From CAZVKN01 sp964627035 (GTDB lineage Bacteria; Electryoneota; AABM5-125-24; Hatepunaeales; Hatepunaeaceae), in assembly GCA_964627035.1 (NCBI GenBank), contig CAZVKN010000033.1:1-32309 (forward strand): DNA of 32,309 nucleotides, in the 5' to 3' direction. The notes below the pieces were generated by a model. It was not told where the DNA came from and searched no databases. It saw nothing but the letters and a program-made list of their open reading frames with translations. The position numbers were made by a program, and so were the translations under genes. Position 1 is the stretch's first letter. Each line of letters starts with the position of its first letter. This document shows positions 6,235-13,648 of the stretch, one piece after another.

Positions 6235-6816
6235 ATGCGTAAACATTTACCCATTCTATTATTCTTAACATTGGGTCTATTTATAGGATCCTGTTCCCAA
6301 AGCAACGATGCTGATCCTGTCAATGGATCAGAGCTGTTATCAACCTTACAGGTCGATCCACAAGACGATGACAAGGTTTGTGGTGAGCGTGATGATTACA
6401 GTCTTATTGTTATTGACGAGGACCACCGGGAGATAAGATTGAATGTTTCCAGGCGTCGAGATACTTGTACCTCATACTACGGTCACCTATGGTATCGGCT
6501 CCGTTGGAGGAGGCCATACGAAGGAGCTTGCGTAGCTGTTTGGGATGAAGTAAAAGACGTATTGTTAACAACAGCTGTTGAAGAGCTATATCAAGAGGAT
6601 GTACATATTTCTTACTCATTTCAGTTTGAAGCTGATGAAGGAGAATCATTAATAGGTAGTTATTTTTACCCTGAAAATCTAAGGCATGCAGATAATATCG
6701 GTGGCTGGTTAGAGAAAGGTCGGCTTGGAGATCGTGAAGGACGCGAAGAAGGAACACTGCCGATGGAGATTTCACAGGGAGCAAAATTGAAATCCATAAA
6801 AGCGATTCAGGATTAA
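6235..6816 (+). CDS. Secreted lipoprotein of unknown function, tandem paralogue 1
   Basis: This encodes 193 residues. AAGGGA lies 8-9 bases before ATG. An N-terminal signal of about 19 residues ends in the lipobox I-G-S-C (Cys20). The body has an acidic N-terminal linker, then VCGERDDYSLIVID, a variable centre and a conserved tail GGWLEKGRLGDREGREE. Three cysteines after the lipid one (in VCGER, DTCTSY and GACVAV) suggest disulphide bonding. I do not recognise the family. It is the first of three tandem copies, and bases 6273-6426 are identical to 6963-7116 of copy 2. Confidence 0.75.
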   Translation: MRKHLPILLFLTLGLFIGSCSQSNDADPVNGSELLSTLQVDPQDDDKVCGERDDYSLIVIDEDHREIRLNVSRRRDTCTSYYGHLWYRLRWRRPYEGACVAVWDEVKDVLLTTAVEELYQEDVHISYSFQFEADEGESLIGSYFYPENLRHADNIGGWLEKGRLGDREGREEGTLPMEISQGAKLKSIKAIQD

Positions 6817-6924
6817 AGCAGAAGCGGTATGAATCTCGGTTACAGACAGCTGTTATGATTTAAAAAGAAAGATTTTAATTGATAAAACAGCATTAATCAC
6901 GCTAATAAAAAAAAGGAAGATACC

Positions 6925-7494
6925 ATGAACAAAATTTTACCTGTTCTTATCATTTTAACACTGGGTCTATTTATAGGATCCTGTTCCCAAAGCAACGATG
7001 CTGATCCTGTCAATGGATCAGAGCTGTTATCAACCTTACAGGTCGATCCACAAGACGATGACAAGGTTTGTGGTGAGCGTGATGATTACAGTCTTATTGT
7101 TATTGACGAGGACCACTGGGAGATAAGATTGAATGTTTTCAGGCGTCTAGATAATTGTACCTCATACTACGGTCACCTATGGTATCGGCCCTATTGGGGG
7201 GAATACGAAGGAGCTTGCGCAGCTGTTTGGGATGAAGTAAAAGACGTATTGTTAATAACAGCCGTTGACGAGGATCGGGGTTATCATATTTCTTACTCAT
7301 TTCAGTTTGAAGCTGATGAAGGAGACAGTTTAACAGGTATTTATGTTTACTTTGAATTTCCAAGAAATGCAGATAATATCGGTGGCTGGTTAGAGAAAGG
7401 TCGGCTTGGAGATCGTGAAGGACGCGAAGAAGCTCCTCCGATGGAAATGTCACAGGGAACAAGTCTGAAATCCTACAAGATGAGTCAGGATTAA
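6925..7494 (+). CDS. Secreted lipoprotein of unknown function, tandem paralogue 2
   Basis: This encodes 189 residues. AAGGAAG lies six bases before ATG. It has the same plan as copy 1: a lipobox ending I-G-S-C, an identical 51-residue front, a divergent centre (residues about 75-145) and a conserved GGWLEKGRLGDREGREE tail ending MSQD. The centre keeps SYYGHLWYR and HISYSFQF between variable patches. The intergenic leader (TTACAGAYRRCTGTTRTGATT followed by an A-rich ribosome site) is also duplicated before copy 3, so the duplicated unit is gene plus leader. Confidence 0.75.
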   Translation: MNKILPVLIILTLGLFIGSCSQSNDADPVNGSELLSTLQVDPQDDDKVCGERDDYSLIVIDEDHWEIRLNVFRRLDNCTSYYGHLWYRPYWGEYEGACAAVWDEVKDVLLITAVDEDRGYHISYSFQFEADEGDSLTGIYVYFEFPRNADNIGGWLEKGRLGDREGREEAPPMEMSQGTSLKSYKMSQD

Positions 7495-7600
7495 ATCAGA
7501 AGTGTATGAATGTCCGGTTACAGATGACTGTTGTGATTACAATAAAGATTTGATTAACAAAATAGCATTAATCATGCTAAGTAAAAAAAAGGAAAATGGC

Positions 7601-8167
7601 ATGAGCAAAAATTTACCCGTTCTTATCATTTTAACATTGGGTCTGTTTATAGGATACTGTTCCCAAAGCAACGATGCTGATCCTGTCAATGGATCAGAGC
7701 TGTTATCAACCTTACAGGTCGATCCACAAGACGGTGACAAGGTTTGTGGTGAGCGTGATGATTACAGTCTTATTGTAATGGATAGTGACCGTTGGGAAAT
7801 CAGATTGAATCAGGTTCGTGAAAGACGTACTGCAATCTCATATAGTGGTCACCTTTGGTATCGATCTGGTCGTAGGATTTTCGAGGGAACCTGCACAGCT
7901 GTTTGGTCTATGAATGGCATATTAAATATAAATGCCGTTGATGCACGCGATGATGGCCATATTTCTTACTCATTTGAATTTTACAGAGATGAAGGTGTCG
8001 ATTTAGTTGGTAGTTTTGCTTTCTTGGATAACCCTAGGAGCGCAAATTATTTCACAGGCTGGTTAGAGAAAGGTCAGCTTGGAGGTCGTGAAGGACGCGA
8101 AGAAGCTCCTCCGATGGAAATGTCACAGGGAACAGGACTGAAATCCTATAAGATGAGTCAGGATTAA
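7601..8167 (+). CDS. Secreted protein of unknown function, tandem paralogue 3, altered lipobox
   Basis: This encodes 188 residues from ATG 7601, chosen because it aligns with copies 1 and 2 and has AAGGAAAA upstream. An upstream ATG at 7502 would add 33 residues lying in the duplicated leader. The signal ends F-I-G-Y-C: tyrosine replaces the small residue at -1, which should block lipoprotein signal peptidase. It has also lost the cysteine found as DTCTSY/DNCTSY in its sisters (RTAISYSG). It keeps the conserved front, HLWYR, GHISYSFEF and the tail. Membrane release or loss of function is possible. Confidence 0.72.
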   Translation: MSKNLPVLIILTLGLFIGYCSQSNDADPVNGSELLSTLQVDPQDGDKVCGERDDYSLIVMDSDRWEIRLNQVRERRTAISYSGHLWYRSGRRIFEGTCTAVWSMNGILNINAVDARDDGHISYSFEFYRDEGVDLVGSFAFLDNPRSANYFTGWLEKGQLGGREGREEAPPMEMSQGTGLKSYKMSQD

Positions 8168-8283
8168 ATCTGGAGATGATTTAATCATAGTTTTGTCATT
8201 CTGGCGAAAGCTGGAATCCAGTAAACCATTGAAATAAATATTGGATTCCAGATCAAGCAGTCTGTCCGAGAATACGAATATCC

Positions 8284-8309
8284 GCTGTCAACCCGCCGTG
8301 GTTGACAGC
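8284..8309. repeat. CTGTCAGG-type hairpin, copy B
   Basis: GCTGTCAACC, loop CGCCGT, GGTTGACAGC. Compared with copy A, two stem bases are changed with compensating changes on the other arm. Confidence 0.7.
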
Positions 8310-8335
8310 GTAACTTAAGTAGTATCAATAATGTG

Positions 8336-8361
8336 GCTGTCAGGTGCGGCGACCTGACAGC
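8336..8361. repeat. CTGTCAGG-type hairpin, copy C
   Basis: GCTGTCAGGT, loop GCGGCG, ACCTGACAGC. Inverse orientation of copies A and D. Confidence 0.75.
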
Positions 8362-8525
8362 GGGTTATCTACATTCTCGGACAAACTGTCAAGTCCGGAA
8401 TGACAATAAAGATACAATCGGAATAATTCAAAGGTTCTATAAATGTCCGATTACAGACAACATGTAATCCGGGCATATTAACCGCTATTGGTAACTTATC
8501 ACGACAAAGTAATCTAGAGGAATCT

Positions 8526-9758
8526 ATGGAGTTTAAGAAGATCTTTTCAGTATTAATCATAATCGGGTTACTGTTTAGCCTGTCCGGTTGCAGTGATGAC
8601 GATTCAAGCATTGGTCCACAACCTGTTAACACTCTGAAGATTGGTGCGTTGCTTCCAATGACAGGGCAATACAGCGCGCAAGGAACCTGTTTTCTATCAG
8701 CACTGAGATTTGCAGTTGAGGATGTTAATGCTGATTTTGAAAGTAGCGGGAGCAGCTCCAGAGTAGAATTAATCTGGGCTGACACACAAACTGATCCTAC
8801 TGCTGCCCAATCGTTGATCGGTTCATATATTAATCAGAATATTCGGTTGGTTGTAGGACCGGTTACAAGCTCTGAGGTGTTAGGAATAAGGGATAGGGTT
8901 AATGATGCAAACTGTATTCTGCTGAGTCCCAGTAGTACAATGATTGAGTTGGAAGTGGCTAATGACCATATATTTCGACTTGTACCGAGCGATAGTGAGA
9001 TTGTTAAAGCCATTTCAGACGTTATGTGGTCTGACGGGATTCGTGATGTGATTACTTTTTACGAAGACGGAGAGTGGGGAAGCTCTATTTCCACAAACTT
9101 GAAAGAAACTTTTGAAGGAAAGGGTGGAACATGCGTAGGAACAGTTGATCATTTTTCAATAAGACAATCCATTTTATCGGAAAGCATTGATTCATTGCAC
9201 AACATGGTTGCTTCTTATGCTGAAGACAACTCACTTTCAGAGCTTGCCATTCATTTTACCAGTTTTGATGAAGGCACCCTTCTGTTTGAAATGATGTCGG
9301 ATGATACTCTCCTTTCGAGTGTCAAATGGTATGGTAGTGATGGATTTGTTAACAATGTCCATCTCCTTGAGAACGAGGATGCACGGGAATTTGCAGTGAA
9401 AGTTGAATATACAGCCCCTATCTTTGGATTTGAAGAGAACCAATCATACAGTGAACTGATCTCTCGAGTCATTGATGAAACGAACATTGAACCGGGCGTT
9501 TACCCGATTATTGCTTATGATGCTCTGACTGTTGCTGCAAAAACTTTGGATGAGACATTGGACGATGATACAAATGATCAAATTGCTGTGAAATTAAGAG
9601 AGGTCATTTCGGATCATACAGGTTTGACCGGAGCAATACCGCTGAACGATTATGATGACAGGGCAAACGGTTCCTATTTCTTCTGGAAAGTAGTACAGAA
9701 TGGTAATGAGTATGAATGGCAACATGTTTCAACCTATACAGACGGTGTTATCGAGTAA
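8526..9758 (+). CDS. ABC-type branched-chain amino acid (LivJ-like) substrate-binding lipoprotein
   Basis: This encodes 410 residues. TAGAGG lies 6-7 bases before ATG. The signal ends with the lipobox L-S-G-C (Cys22). A periplasmic-binding-protein type I fold follows: LKIGALLPMTGQYSAQG at 37-53, the IRLVVGPVTSSEVLGIRD loop, LLSPSSTMIEL, the inter-domain DVITFYEDGEWGSS and a second lobe ending FFWKVVQNG. Such proteins deliver amino acids, amides or other small solutes to ABC permeases. No permease or ATPase gene is in the window, so the partner is unlinked or it serves as a sensor. The ligand cannot be told from sequence. Confidence 0.85.
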   Translation: MEFKKIFSVLIIIGLLFSLSGCSDDDSSIGPQPVNTLKIGALLPMTGQYSAQGTCFLSALRFAVEDVNADFESSGSSSRVELIWADTQTDPTAAQSLIGSYINQNIRLVVGPVTSSEVLGIRDRVNDANCILLSPSSTMIELEVANDHIFRLVPSDSEIVKAISDVMWSDGIRDVITFYEDGEWGSSISTNLKETFEGKGGTCVGTVDHFSIRQSILSESIDSLHNMVASYAEDNSLSELAIHFTSFDEGTLLFEMMSDDTLLSSVKWYGSDGFVNNVHLLENEDAREFAVKVEYTAPIFGFEENQSYSELISRVIDETNIEPGVYPIIAYDALTVAAKTLDETLDDDTNDQIAVKLREVISDHTGLTGAIPLNDYDDRANGSYFFWKVVQNGNEYEWQHVSTYTDGVIE

Positions 9759-10138
9759 GCGATATAGCAGTACTGAACTTCTGACCCGCAGTGACTATCG
9801 CGCTCAATTTTCCGAGCGTGACTTGACTATTCACTCCTTCCAGTGATCTGATCTAAAGCATGACAAGAAGGAGAGTAATTTGACGAGTGGGCTCTGTTTC
9901 ATCAAGCTGAATTCAACCGAACAGCAGATATCTCAAAAGGTGGTTCTGACCAAGTGAGAAAGGAAAATGTGAACAAAAAGTGTGGCACGGGTTACTCGTT
10001 ACCCGTGTTTCATTAATAAAGAAACATGGACAACAAGTAGTCCATGCCACCCGACCTACTTTGCAGGGGGGAAAATCTTCACCATTTGCTGTGAATCAAA
10101 AGAGACTCTTCACTGCGTTCAGAGTGACCCAGATATTC
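9759..10138. other. Intergenic region with hairpin repeat
   Basis: No gene is seen. GTGGCACGGGTTACTCGTTA ... CCATGCCAC at 9980-10054 is an imperfect inverted repeat holding a CACGGG / CCCGTG hairpin and a GAAACATGGAC / GTCCATG pairing. It resembles the other intergenic palindromes in style but not in sequence. Confidence 0.45.
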
Positions 10139-11023
10139 CTATTTCAAAGCCTCAATAATCTCTGCGATCTGCGCTTCTGCATTCTCGATATCCAGAGCAC
10201 AACTACCTGCACCTGCCAAGCCTCCACCGTCATACTTCGCCATCAGGTTGCCGACATGAGTATCGCATGTGCGAGTAAAAATGCTCTTTCCGACAGCAAC
10301 GATTATCTTGTCCTTGGTGTACTTCCAGTGAATCCTCACCTGCACATTCCCTTTCAGGAAGAGTGGAAACGGCAGGAATCTGTTTCCTGTCGGAATTTTA
10401 TCGAGACTACGGAAATCGGTTACGATGACATTGTCGTCGAGTTTGCTGAAATCTAACAGTGCCTTCTTGTAAGCAGATTCGTCAATGACAAAACGCTCCA
10501 GCCTGCCCTGAACCGACGGCAGACTTAATATTTCTTCAATCGTTTTCCCTTCCCGGATGGTCTCAATTAGGAAAAGTGAATACTCGCGAAATCCGCCCAT
10601 TGCGGTTCTGGGATCAATCGTGTAGCTGAGCAGCACCCATCCCTGTGGATCCAGCACATCTTCAATATCAAGCGTCGCGCTGTCAACCTTATCCACATCA
10701 ACAAGCATCTCTTCATACTTCTTCAGCTTGTTTGAATTGTAGTAATCGTATATCAATCTTGCTGCGGACGGAGCAACACCGCACTTACCGCGGATATTCG
10801 GCATCGGATCGGGTAAGTCTTCAGTTTTATCGTGGTGGTCAAACCACAGTGCTGCATTCGGGTGAAACGGCAGATTTGAAATTGCGTCACCCTCCTTTAC
10901 TTCGACCAGCCCGTCCTGCATGTCTTTAGGGTGTGCAAACAGGATCTGATCTATCTCTTCCATATCGCAAATGAACGCTGCACTGGCGACACCGTCAAAA
11001 TCGGCACGTGTGAATAAACGCAT
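10139..11023 (-). CDS. DHH-family phosphoesterase-like protein
   Basis: This encodes 294 residues from ATG 11023, chosen because GGAGA lies six bases upstream and the protein then begins with the first motif, MRLFTRADFDG. An upstream ATG at 11092 would add 23 residues with no ribosome site. Family motifs: T-R-A-D-F-D-G (5-11), the DHH signature F-D-H-H-D (61-65), and V-D-V-D-K-V-D (108-114) as a further metal-binding block. The C-terminal region ends G-G-G-L-A-G-A-G (266-273), where DHHA1 domains usually have G-G-G-H. Relatives hydrolyse phosphodiesters or oligonucleotides with manganese. The substrate is unknown, and the missing glycine-motif histidine suggests a divergent one. Confidence 0.72.
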   Translation of the reverse strand: MRLFTRADFDGVASAAFICDMEEIDQILFAHPKDMQDGLVEVKEGDAISNLPFHPNAALWFDHHDKTEDLPDPMPNIRGKCGVAPSAARLIYDYYNSNKLKKYEEMLVDVDKVDSATLDIEDVLDPQGWVLLSYTIDPRTAMGGFREYSLFLIETIREGKTIEEILSLPSVQGRLERFVIDESAYKKALLDFSKLDDNVIVTDFRSLDKIPTGNRFLPFPLFLKGNVQVRIHWKYTKDKIIVAVGKSIFTRTCDTHVGNLMAKYDGGGLAGAGSCALDIENAEAQIAEIIEALK

Positions 11024-11253
11024 ATCTTTCTCCGGTAAATAGTTGTTGTTGACGAATTGTAGTGGTGTAGTTGTGTCATTCTGTTCGATCATAAGGGGTA
11101 CATTACATTGTAACAGAATTTGTGAAGTGAGTCAACATTGTAACTCTCAAATTCAGGTGAGACTTCATTCATATCTCAACAATCTGATATGAATCTTGCG
11201 TTATCCGGTCTATAACTTTACATTTGTTACTTACATATTACGCCATAACCCGA

Positions 11254-12507
11254 ATGACAATAGCGGAAAAAATTATAGCAAACTGCAGCGGTCGTCAGGC
11301 TGTTGAACCGGGCGAGACCCTGTTTGTCAGATATAACCTGGCAATCGGAACTGAAATAGTCTTTCCTCAGGTTCTGAAGCTGATGAATGAGCTGAATCTA
11401 AACAGTCTCAATCATCCTGACCGGATGGCAATTGTGAACGGACATCTGACTCAGGCAAAAGAAGCAGCGGTCGGAACACTGGTTCAACTGCTCGATGATT
11501 TTGCCCTTAAACATAAGGTGCCAAATTATTTTCAAGCCGGTAGTGCCGGGAACTGTCAGACTCTGCTGGCTGACAAAGGCTTGATCAAGCAAGGTGATCT
11601 TGTCATCGGCAGCGATATTCATACCACAACCTACGGTGCGCTCGGCGCACTCGCCACAGGTATAGGGGGTATTGATCTGGCGGTAGCATGGATGACCGGG
11701 GAAGTGTGGCTGACCGTCCCGTCGAGTATTAAGTTGACGCTCTCCGGTAAGCTTCAGGATTATGCCACAGTCAAAGATCTATCACTGTTCGTCATCTCTA
11801 AGCTCGGTATGGACGGTGCCACTCGTAAATCGGTGGAGATTGTCGGACCCGGTCTAAGGGGGATCAATATGGATCAGCGGTTCATCCTGTGCAACATGAT
11901 TGCCGAGTCGGGTGCTGAATTCGTGTGGGCTGAGCCGGATGATGTGACAGGTAAACTGCTAAGCGATGCCGGATTGGATACGGCTACAGGTATTGCACAC
12001 GATCCAAACGGATCATATAGCAGCGAAATAGAAATTGATCTGAGCGATGTGGAACCTATGGTTGCTCTTCCGTTTTCTCCGGTAAATTGCATCCCTGCAC
12101 GTGAAGTCGGTGATGTAGATGTCAATCAGGTCATCATCGGAAGCTGTACCGGTGGCAGCATGGAAGATATAGTTGTGGCTTCAAAACTGCTGCGAGGGTA
12201 TAAACTCCCAAATTCCATGCGGCTGCTGATTTTCCCGAGCTGCCATCAGGTTATACGTGAGATGTTGAGCGAGGAACTCGTAATATTATTGACCGAAAAG
12301 GGTGCACGAATCGCTTCTCCAAGCTGTGTGTCGTGCATCGGGAGCGGTCCGACGCTGCTCGAAGCGAATCAGGTAGGGGTTTACACCACCAATCGCAATT
12401 ATCAGGGACGCTACGGTCCGGAAACCGCAAAGGTTTACTTGTCAGGTCCGTTGGTGGCGGCAGCTTCAGCGATAACCGGAAAGATCACCGACCCTCGTGA
12501 TCTGTGA
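11254..12507 (+). CDS. Aconitase / 3-isopropylmalate dehydratase large-subunit-like protein
   Basis: This encodes 417 residues from ATG 11254, which matches the usual M-T-I-A-E-K-I start. A TTG at 11224 is the only longer choice. Hydro-lyases of this superfamily isomerise hydroxy-acids with a 4Fe-4S cluster. Cluster ligands are Cys298 (GSCTGG), Cys358 and Cys361 (PSCVSCIG). Other motifs are VIGSDIHTTTYGALGALATG (118-137) and TTNRNYQGRYG. Variations from LeuC: D-S-H-T becomes D-I-H-T and SCTNGR becomes SCTGGS. No small-subunit (leuD-like) gene is nearby, and no leu genes. LeuC, homoaconitase or an uncharacterised relative are all possible. Its stop overlaps the sigma-factor start. Confidence 0.8.
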   Translation: MTIAEKIIANCSGRQAVEPGETLFVRYNLAIGTEIVFPQVLKLMNELNLNSLNHPDRMAIVNGHLTQAKEAAVGTLVQLLDDFALKHKVPNYFQAGSAGNCQTLLADKGLIKQGDLVIGSDIHTTTYGALGALATGIGGIDLAVAWMTGEVWLTVPSSIKLTLSGKLQDYATVKDLSLFVISKLGMDGATRKSVEIVGPGLRGINMDQRFILCNMIAESGAEFVWAEPDDVTGKLLSDAGLDTATGIAHDPNGSYSSEIEIDLSDVEPMVALPFSPVNCIPAREVGDVDVNQVIIGSCTGGSMEDIVVASKLLRGYKLPNSMRLLIFPSCHQVIREMLSEELVILLTEKGARIASPSCVSCIGSGPTLLEANQVGVYTTNRNYQGRYGPETAKVYLSGPLVAAASAITGKITDPRDL

Positions 12508-13109
12508 GACCGTTGACGAACAGACAGGATATGAGTGCCGAATTATCTGATCCCGAATTGATGCTGCTGGTTCAGAAACGGGATGAGCACGGATTTGAGA
12601 TATTGATGAGACGACATGAGAATCGAGTATTCAGGTTGGCGTTCAGCGTCATCGGTCGTCGTGAAGAGGCGCGGGACGTTGCACAGGATGTGTTTCTGAA
12701 GATCTGGGAGACACCTACCGCATGGAAGCCAAAGGCAGCTTTCACAACCTGGCTGCATAGAGTCACCATAAATCGGGCTATCTGGAAAAAGCGCGGATTG
12801 AGGCTTAAATCGCTGGTTCGCATTTCCGACCAAGAGCCGGAACTGCTTGACATCGTTGATGATAAAACCTCAGCGGATGAGGAGATTATCCACTCTGAGG
12901 ATATTAAACTGCTTCAAAGAGCGTTGACCGACATACCGGATCGCCAACGAGCTGCACTGCATCTTCGGTACAAGGAGGAGCTATCGGTGAAGGATGTTGC
13001 TGAATCAATGAATGTGACCGCAAAATCTGCTGAATCGCTCATATTCCGAGCGAAAAGCAGTCTCAAGCAAAGGATGAAGCAAGATGTTGAGTCGGGTAAA
13101 CATGCCTGA
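12504..13109 (+). CDS. ECF-type RNA polymerase sigma factor
   Basis: This encodes 201 residues from GTG 12504, which overlaps the previous stop as GTGA. ATG 12531 is an alternative that removes nine residues. Region 2 spans about 30-100 (ILMRRHENRVFRLAF, then ARDVAQDVFLKIWETP, TTWLHRVTINRA). Region 4 spans about 135-190 (LTDIPDRQRAALHLRYKEEL, VKDVAESMNVTAKSAESLIF), a helix-turn-helix for -35 recognition. ECF factors are usually held by a linked anti-sigma factor. None follows here; the next gene is a small lipoprotein. The four-base overlap suggests coupled translation with the aconitase-like gene. Confidence 0.9.
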   Translation: MRPLTNRQDMSAELSDPELMLLVQKRDEHGFEILMRRHENRVFRLAFSVIGRREEARDVAQDVFLKIWETPTAWKPKAAFTTWLHRVTINRAIWKKRGLRLKSLVRISDQEPELLDIVDDKTSADEEIIHSEDIKLLQRALTDIPDRQRAALHLRYKEELSVKDVAESMNVTAKSAESLIFRAKSSLKQRMKQDVESGKHA

Positions 13110-13184
13110 CGACAGGATAACAAGTCACTGCAAGGCTATTGCTATCAACTTTTTTAATTCCGGTCGTAAATGATTCAGGATTCC

Positions 13185-13213
13185 TTGACAATTTGAGCGG
13201 TAGTTGTTAACCT
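13185..13213 (+). promoter_or_regulatory. Probable promoter of the DUF4398-type lipoprotein
   Basis: TTGACA (13185-13190), 17 bases, TAACCT (13208-13213), about 65 bases upstream of the start at 13278. Confidence 0.45.
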
Positions 13214-13277
13214 TTAGTGATACACATCGTGAGTTAAGAATAGGAACGTGGCAAACATCACTCTCAAAGAGGTAATT

Positions 13278-13595
13278 ATGAAAAAATCAGGCTATTCCGG
13301 TATAATACTAATTGTCGCACTGTTTTCAACAGGGATGTTGATCTCTTCATGCGGCGGTCCGGCTGATGCTGAAATTGAAGAAGCACAAATTGCATTGGAT
13401 GATGCTATGGCAATGGGTGCGGATGAACACTCACCGAGGAAGTTTGATAAGGCGAGGACCCAGCTTGCCGACGCCAAAATGCTCAACGATAAGGGTGAGT
13501 ATAAAAAAGCCAAAGATAAAGCTGACTTAGCGAAATTAAATGCTGAAAAAGCGTATGAGGACGCCGAACGTCTCGAAGAATCACGCACCGAATAG
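13278..13595 (+). CDS. Small DUF4398-type lipoprotein
   Basis: This encodes 105 residues from ATG 13278, with AGAGG five bases upstream. The frame stays open to 13248 but has no ribosome site there. The signal peptide ends at the lipobox I-S-S-C (about Cys25). The mature part is one long amphipathic helix with the DUF4398 pattern of alternating alanine and lysine (AQIALDDAMAMGADEHSP, KFDKARTQLADAKM, KKAKDKADLAKLNAEKAYED). Proteins of this type are periplasmic helical hairpins, often found with OmpA-like partners. Its function is not established. A strong terminator follows. Confidence 0.78.
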   Translation: MKKSGYSGIILIVALFSTGMLISSCGGPADAEIEEAQIALDDAMAMGADEHSPRKFDKARTQLADAKMLNDKGEYKKAKDKADLAKLNAEKAYEDAERLEESRTE

Positions 13596-13606
13596 CATTA
13601 TTACGC

Positions 13607-13648
13607 ATAAGAAGTGCCGGTAAAAACCGGCACTTCTTATCTCTTTTT
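13607..13648. terminator. Bidirectional terminator between the lipoprotein gene and valS
   Basis: ATAAGAAGTGCCGG (13607-13620), loop TAAAAA, CCGGCACTTCTTAT (13627-13640): a perfect 14-bp stem, then CTCTTTTT. The two genes converge on it, and the A-rich left side lets it serve the minus strand too. Confidence 0.9.

Larger units (their letters stand above)
8258..8388. mobile_element. MITE-like element 2 (131 bp) with 5-bp target duplication
   Basis: The ends CAGTCTGTCCGAGAAT and ATTCTCGGACAAACTG are inverse with one mismatch and match the ends of element 1. TCAAG is duplicated on both sides (8253-8257, 8389-8393). The cargo is unrelated to element 1: two CTGTCA-type hairpins (8284-8309, 8336-8361). 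No ORF. Confidence 0.8.
8193..8406. repeat. TTGTCATTC repeat interrupted by MITE-like element 2
   Basis: The left arm TTGTCATTCTGGCGAAAGCT with GGAATCCAGT is followed by TTGGATTCCAGATCAAG. The right arm resumes TCAAGTCCGGAATGACAA. Removing 8258-8388 and one TCAAG leaves a continuous inverted repeat of the family seen at 1553-1627. Confidence 0.75.

Noticed and set aside
9980..10456. 158-codon plus-strand frame
   Set aside because: It runs antisense into the DHH-like gene and begins within palindromic intergenic repeat sequence. No ribosome site and no protein-like motifs.
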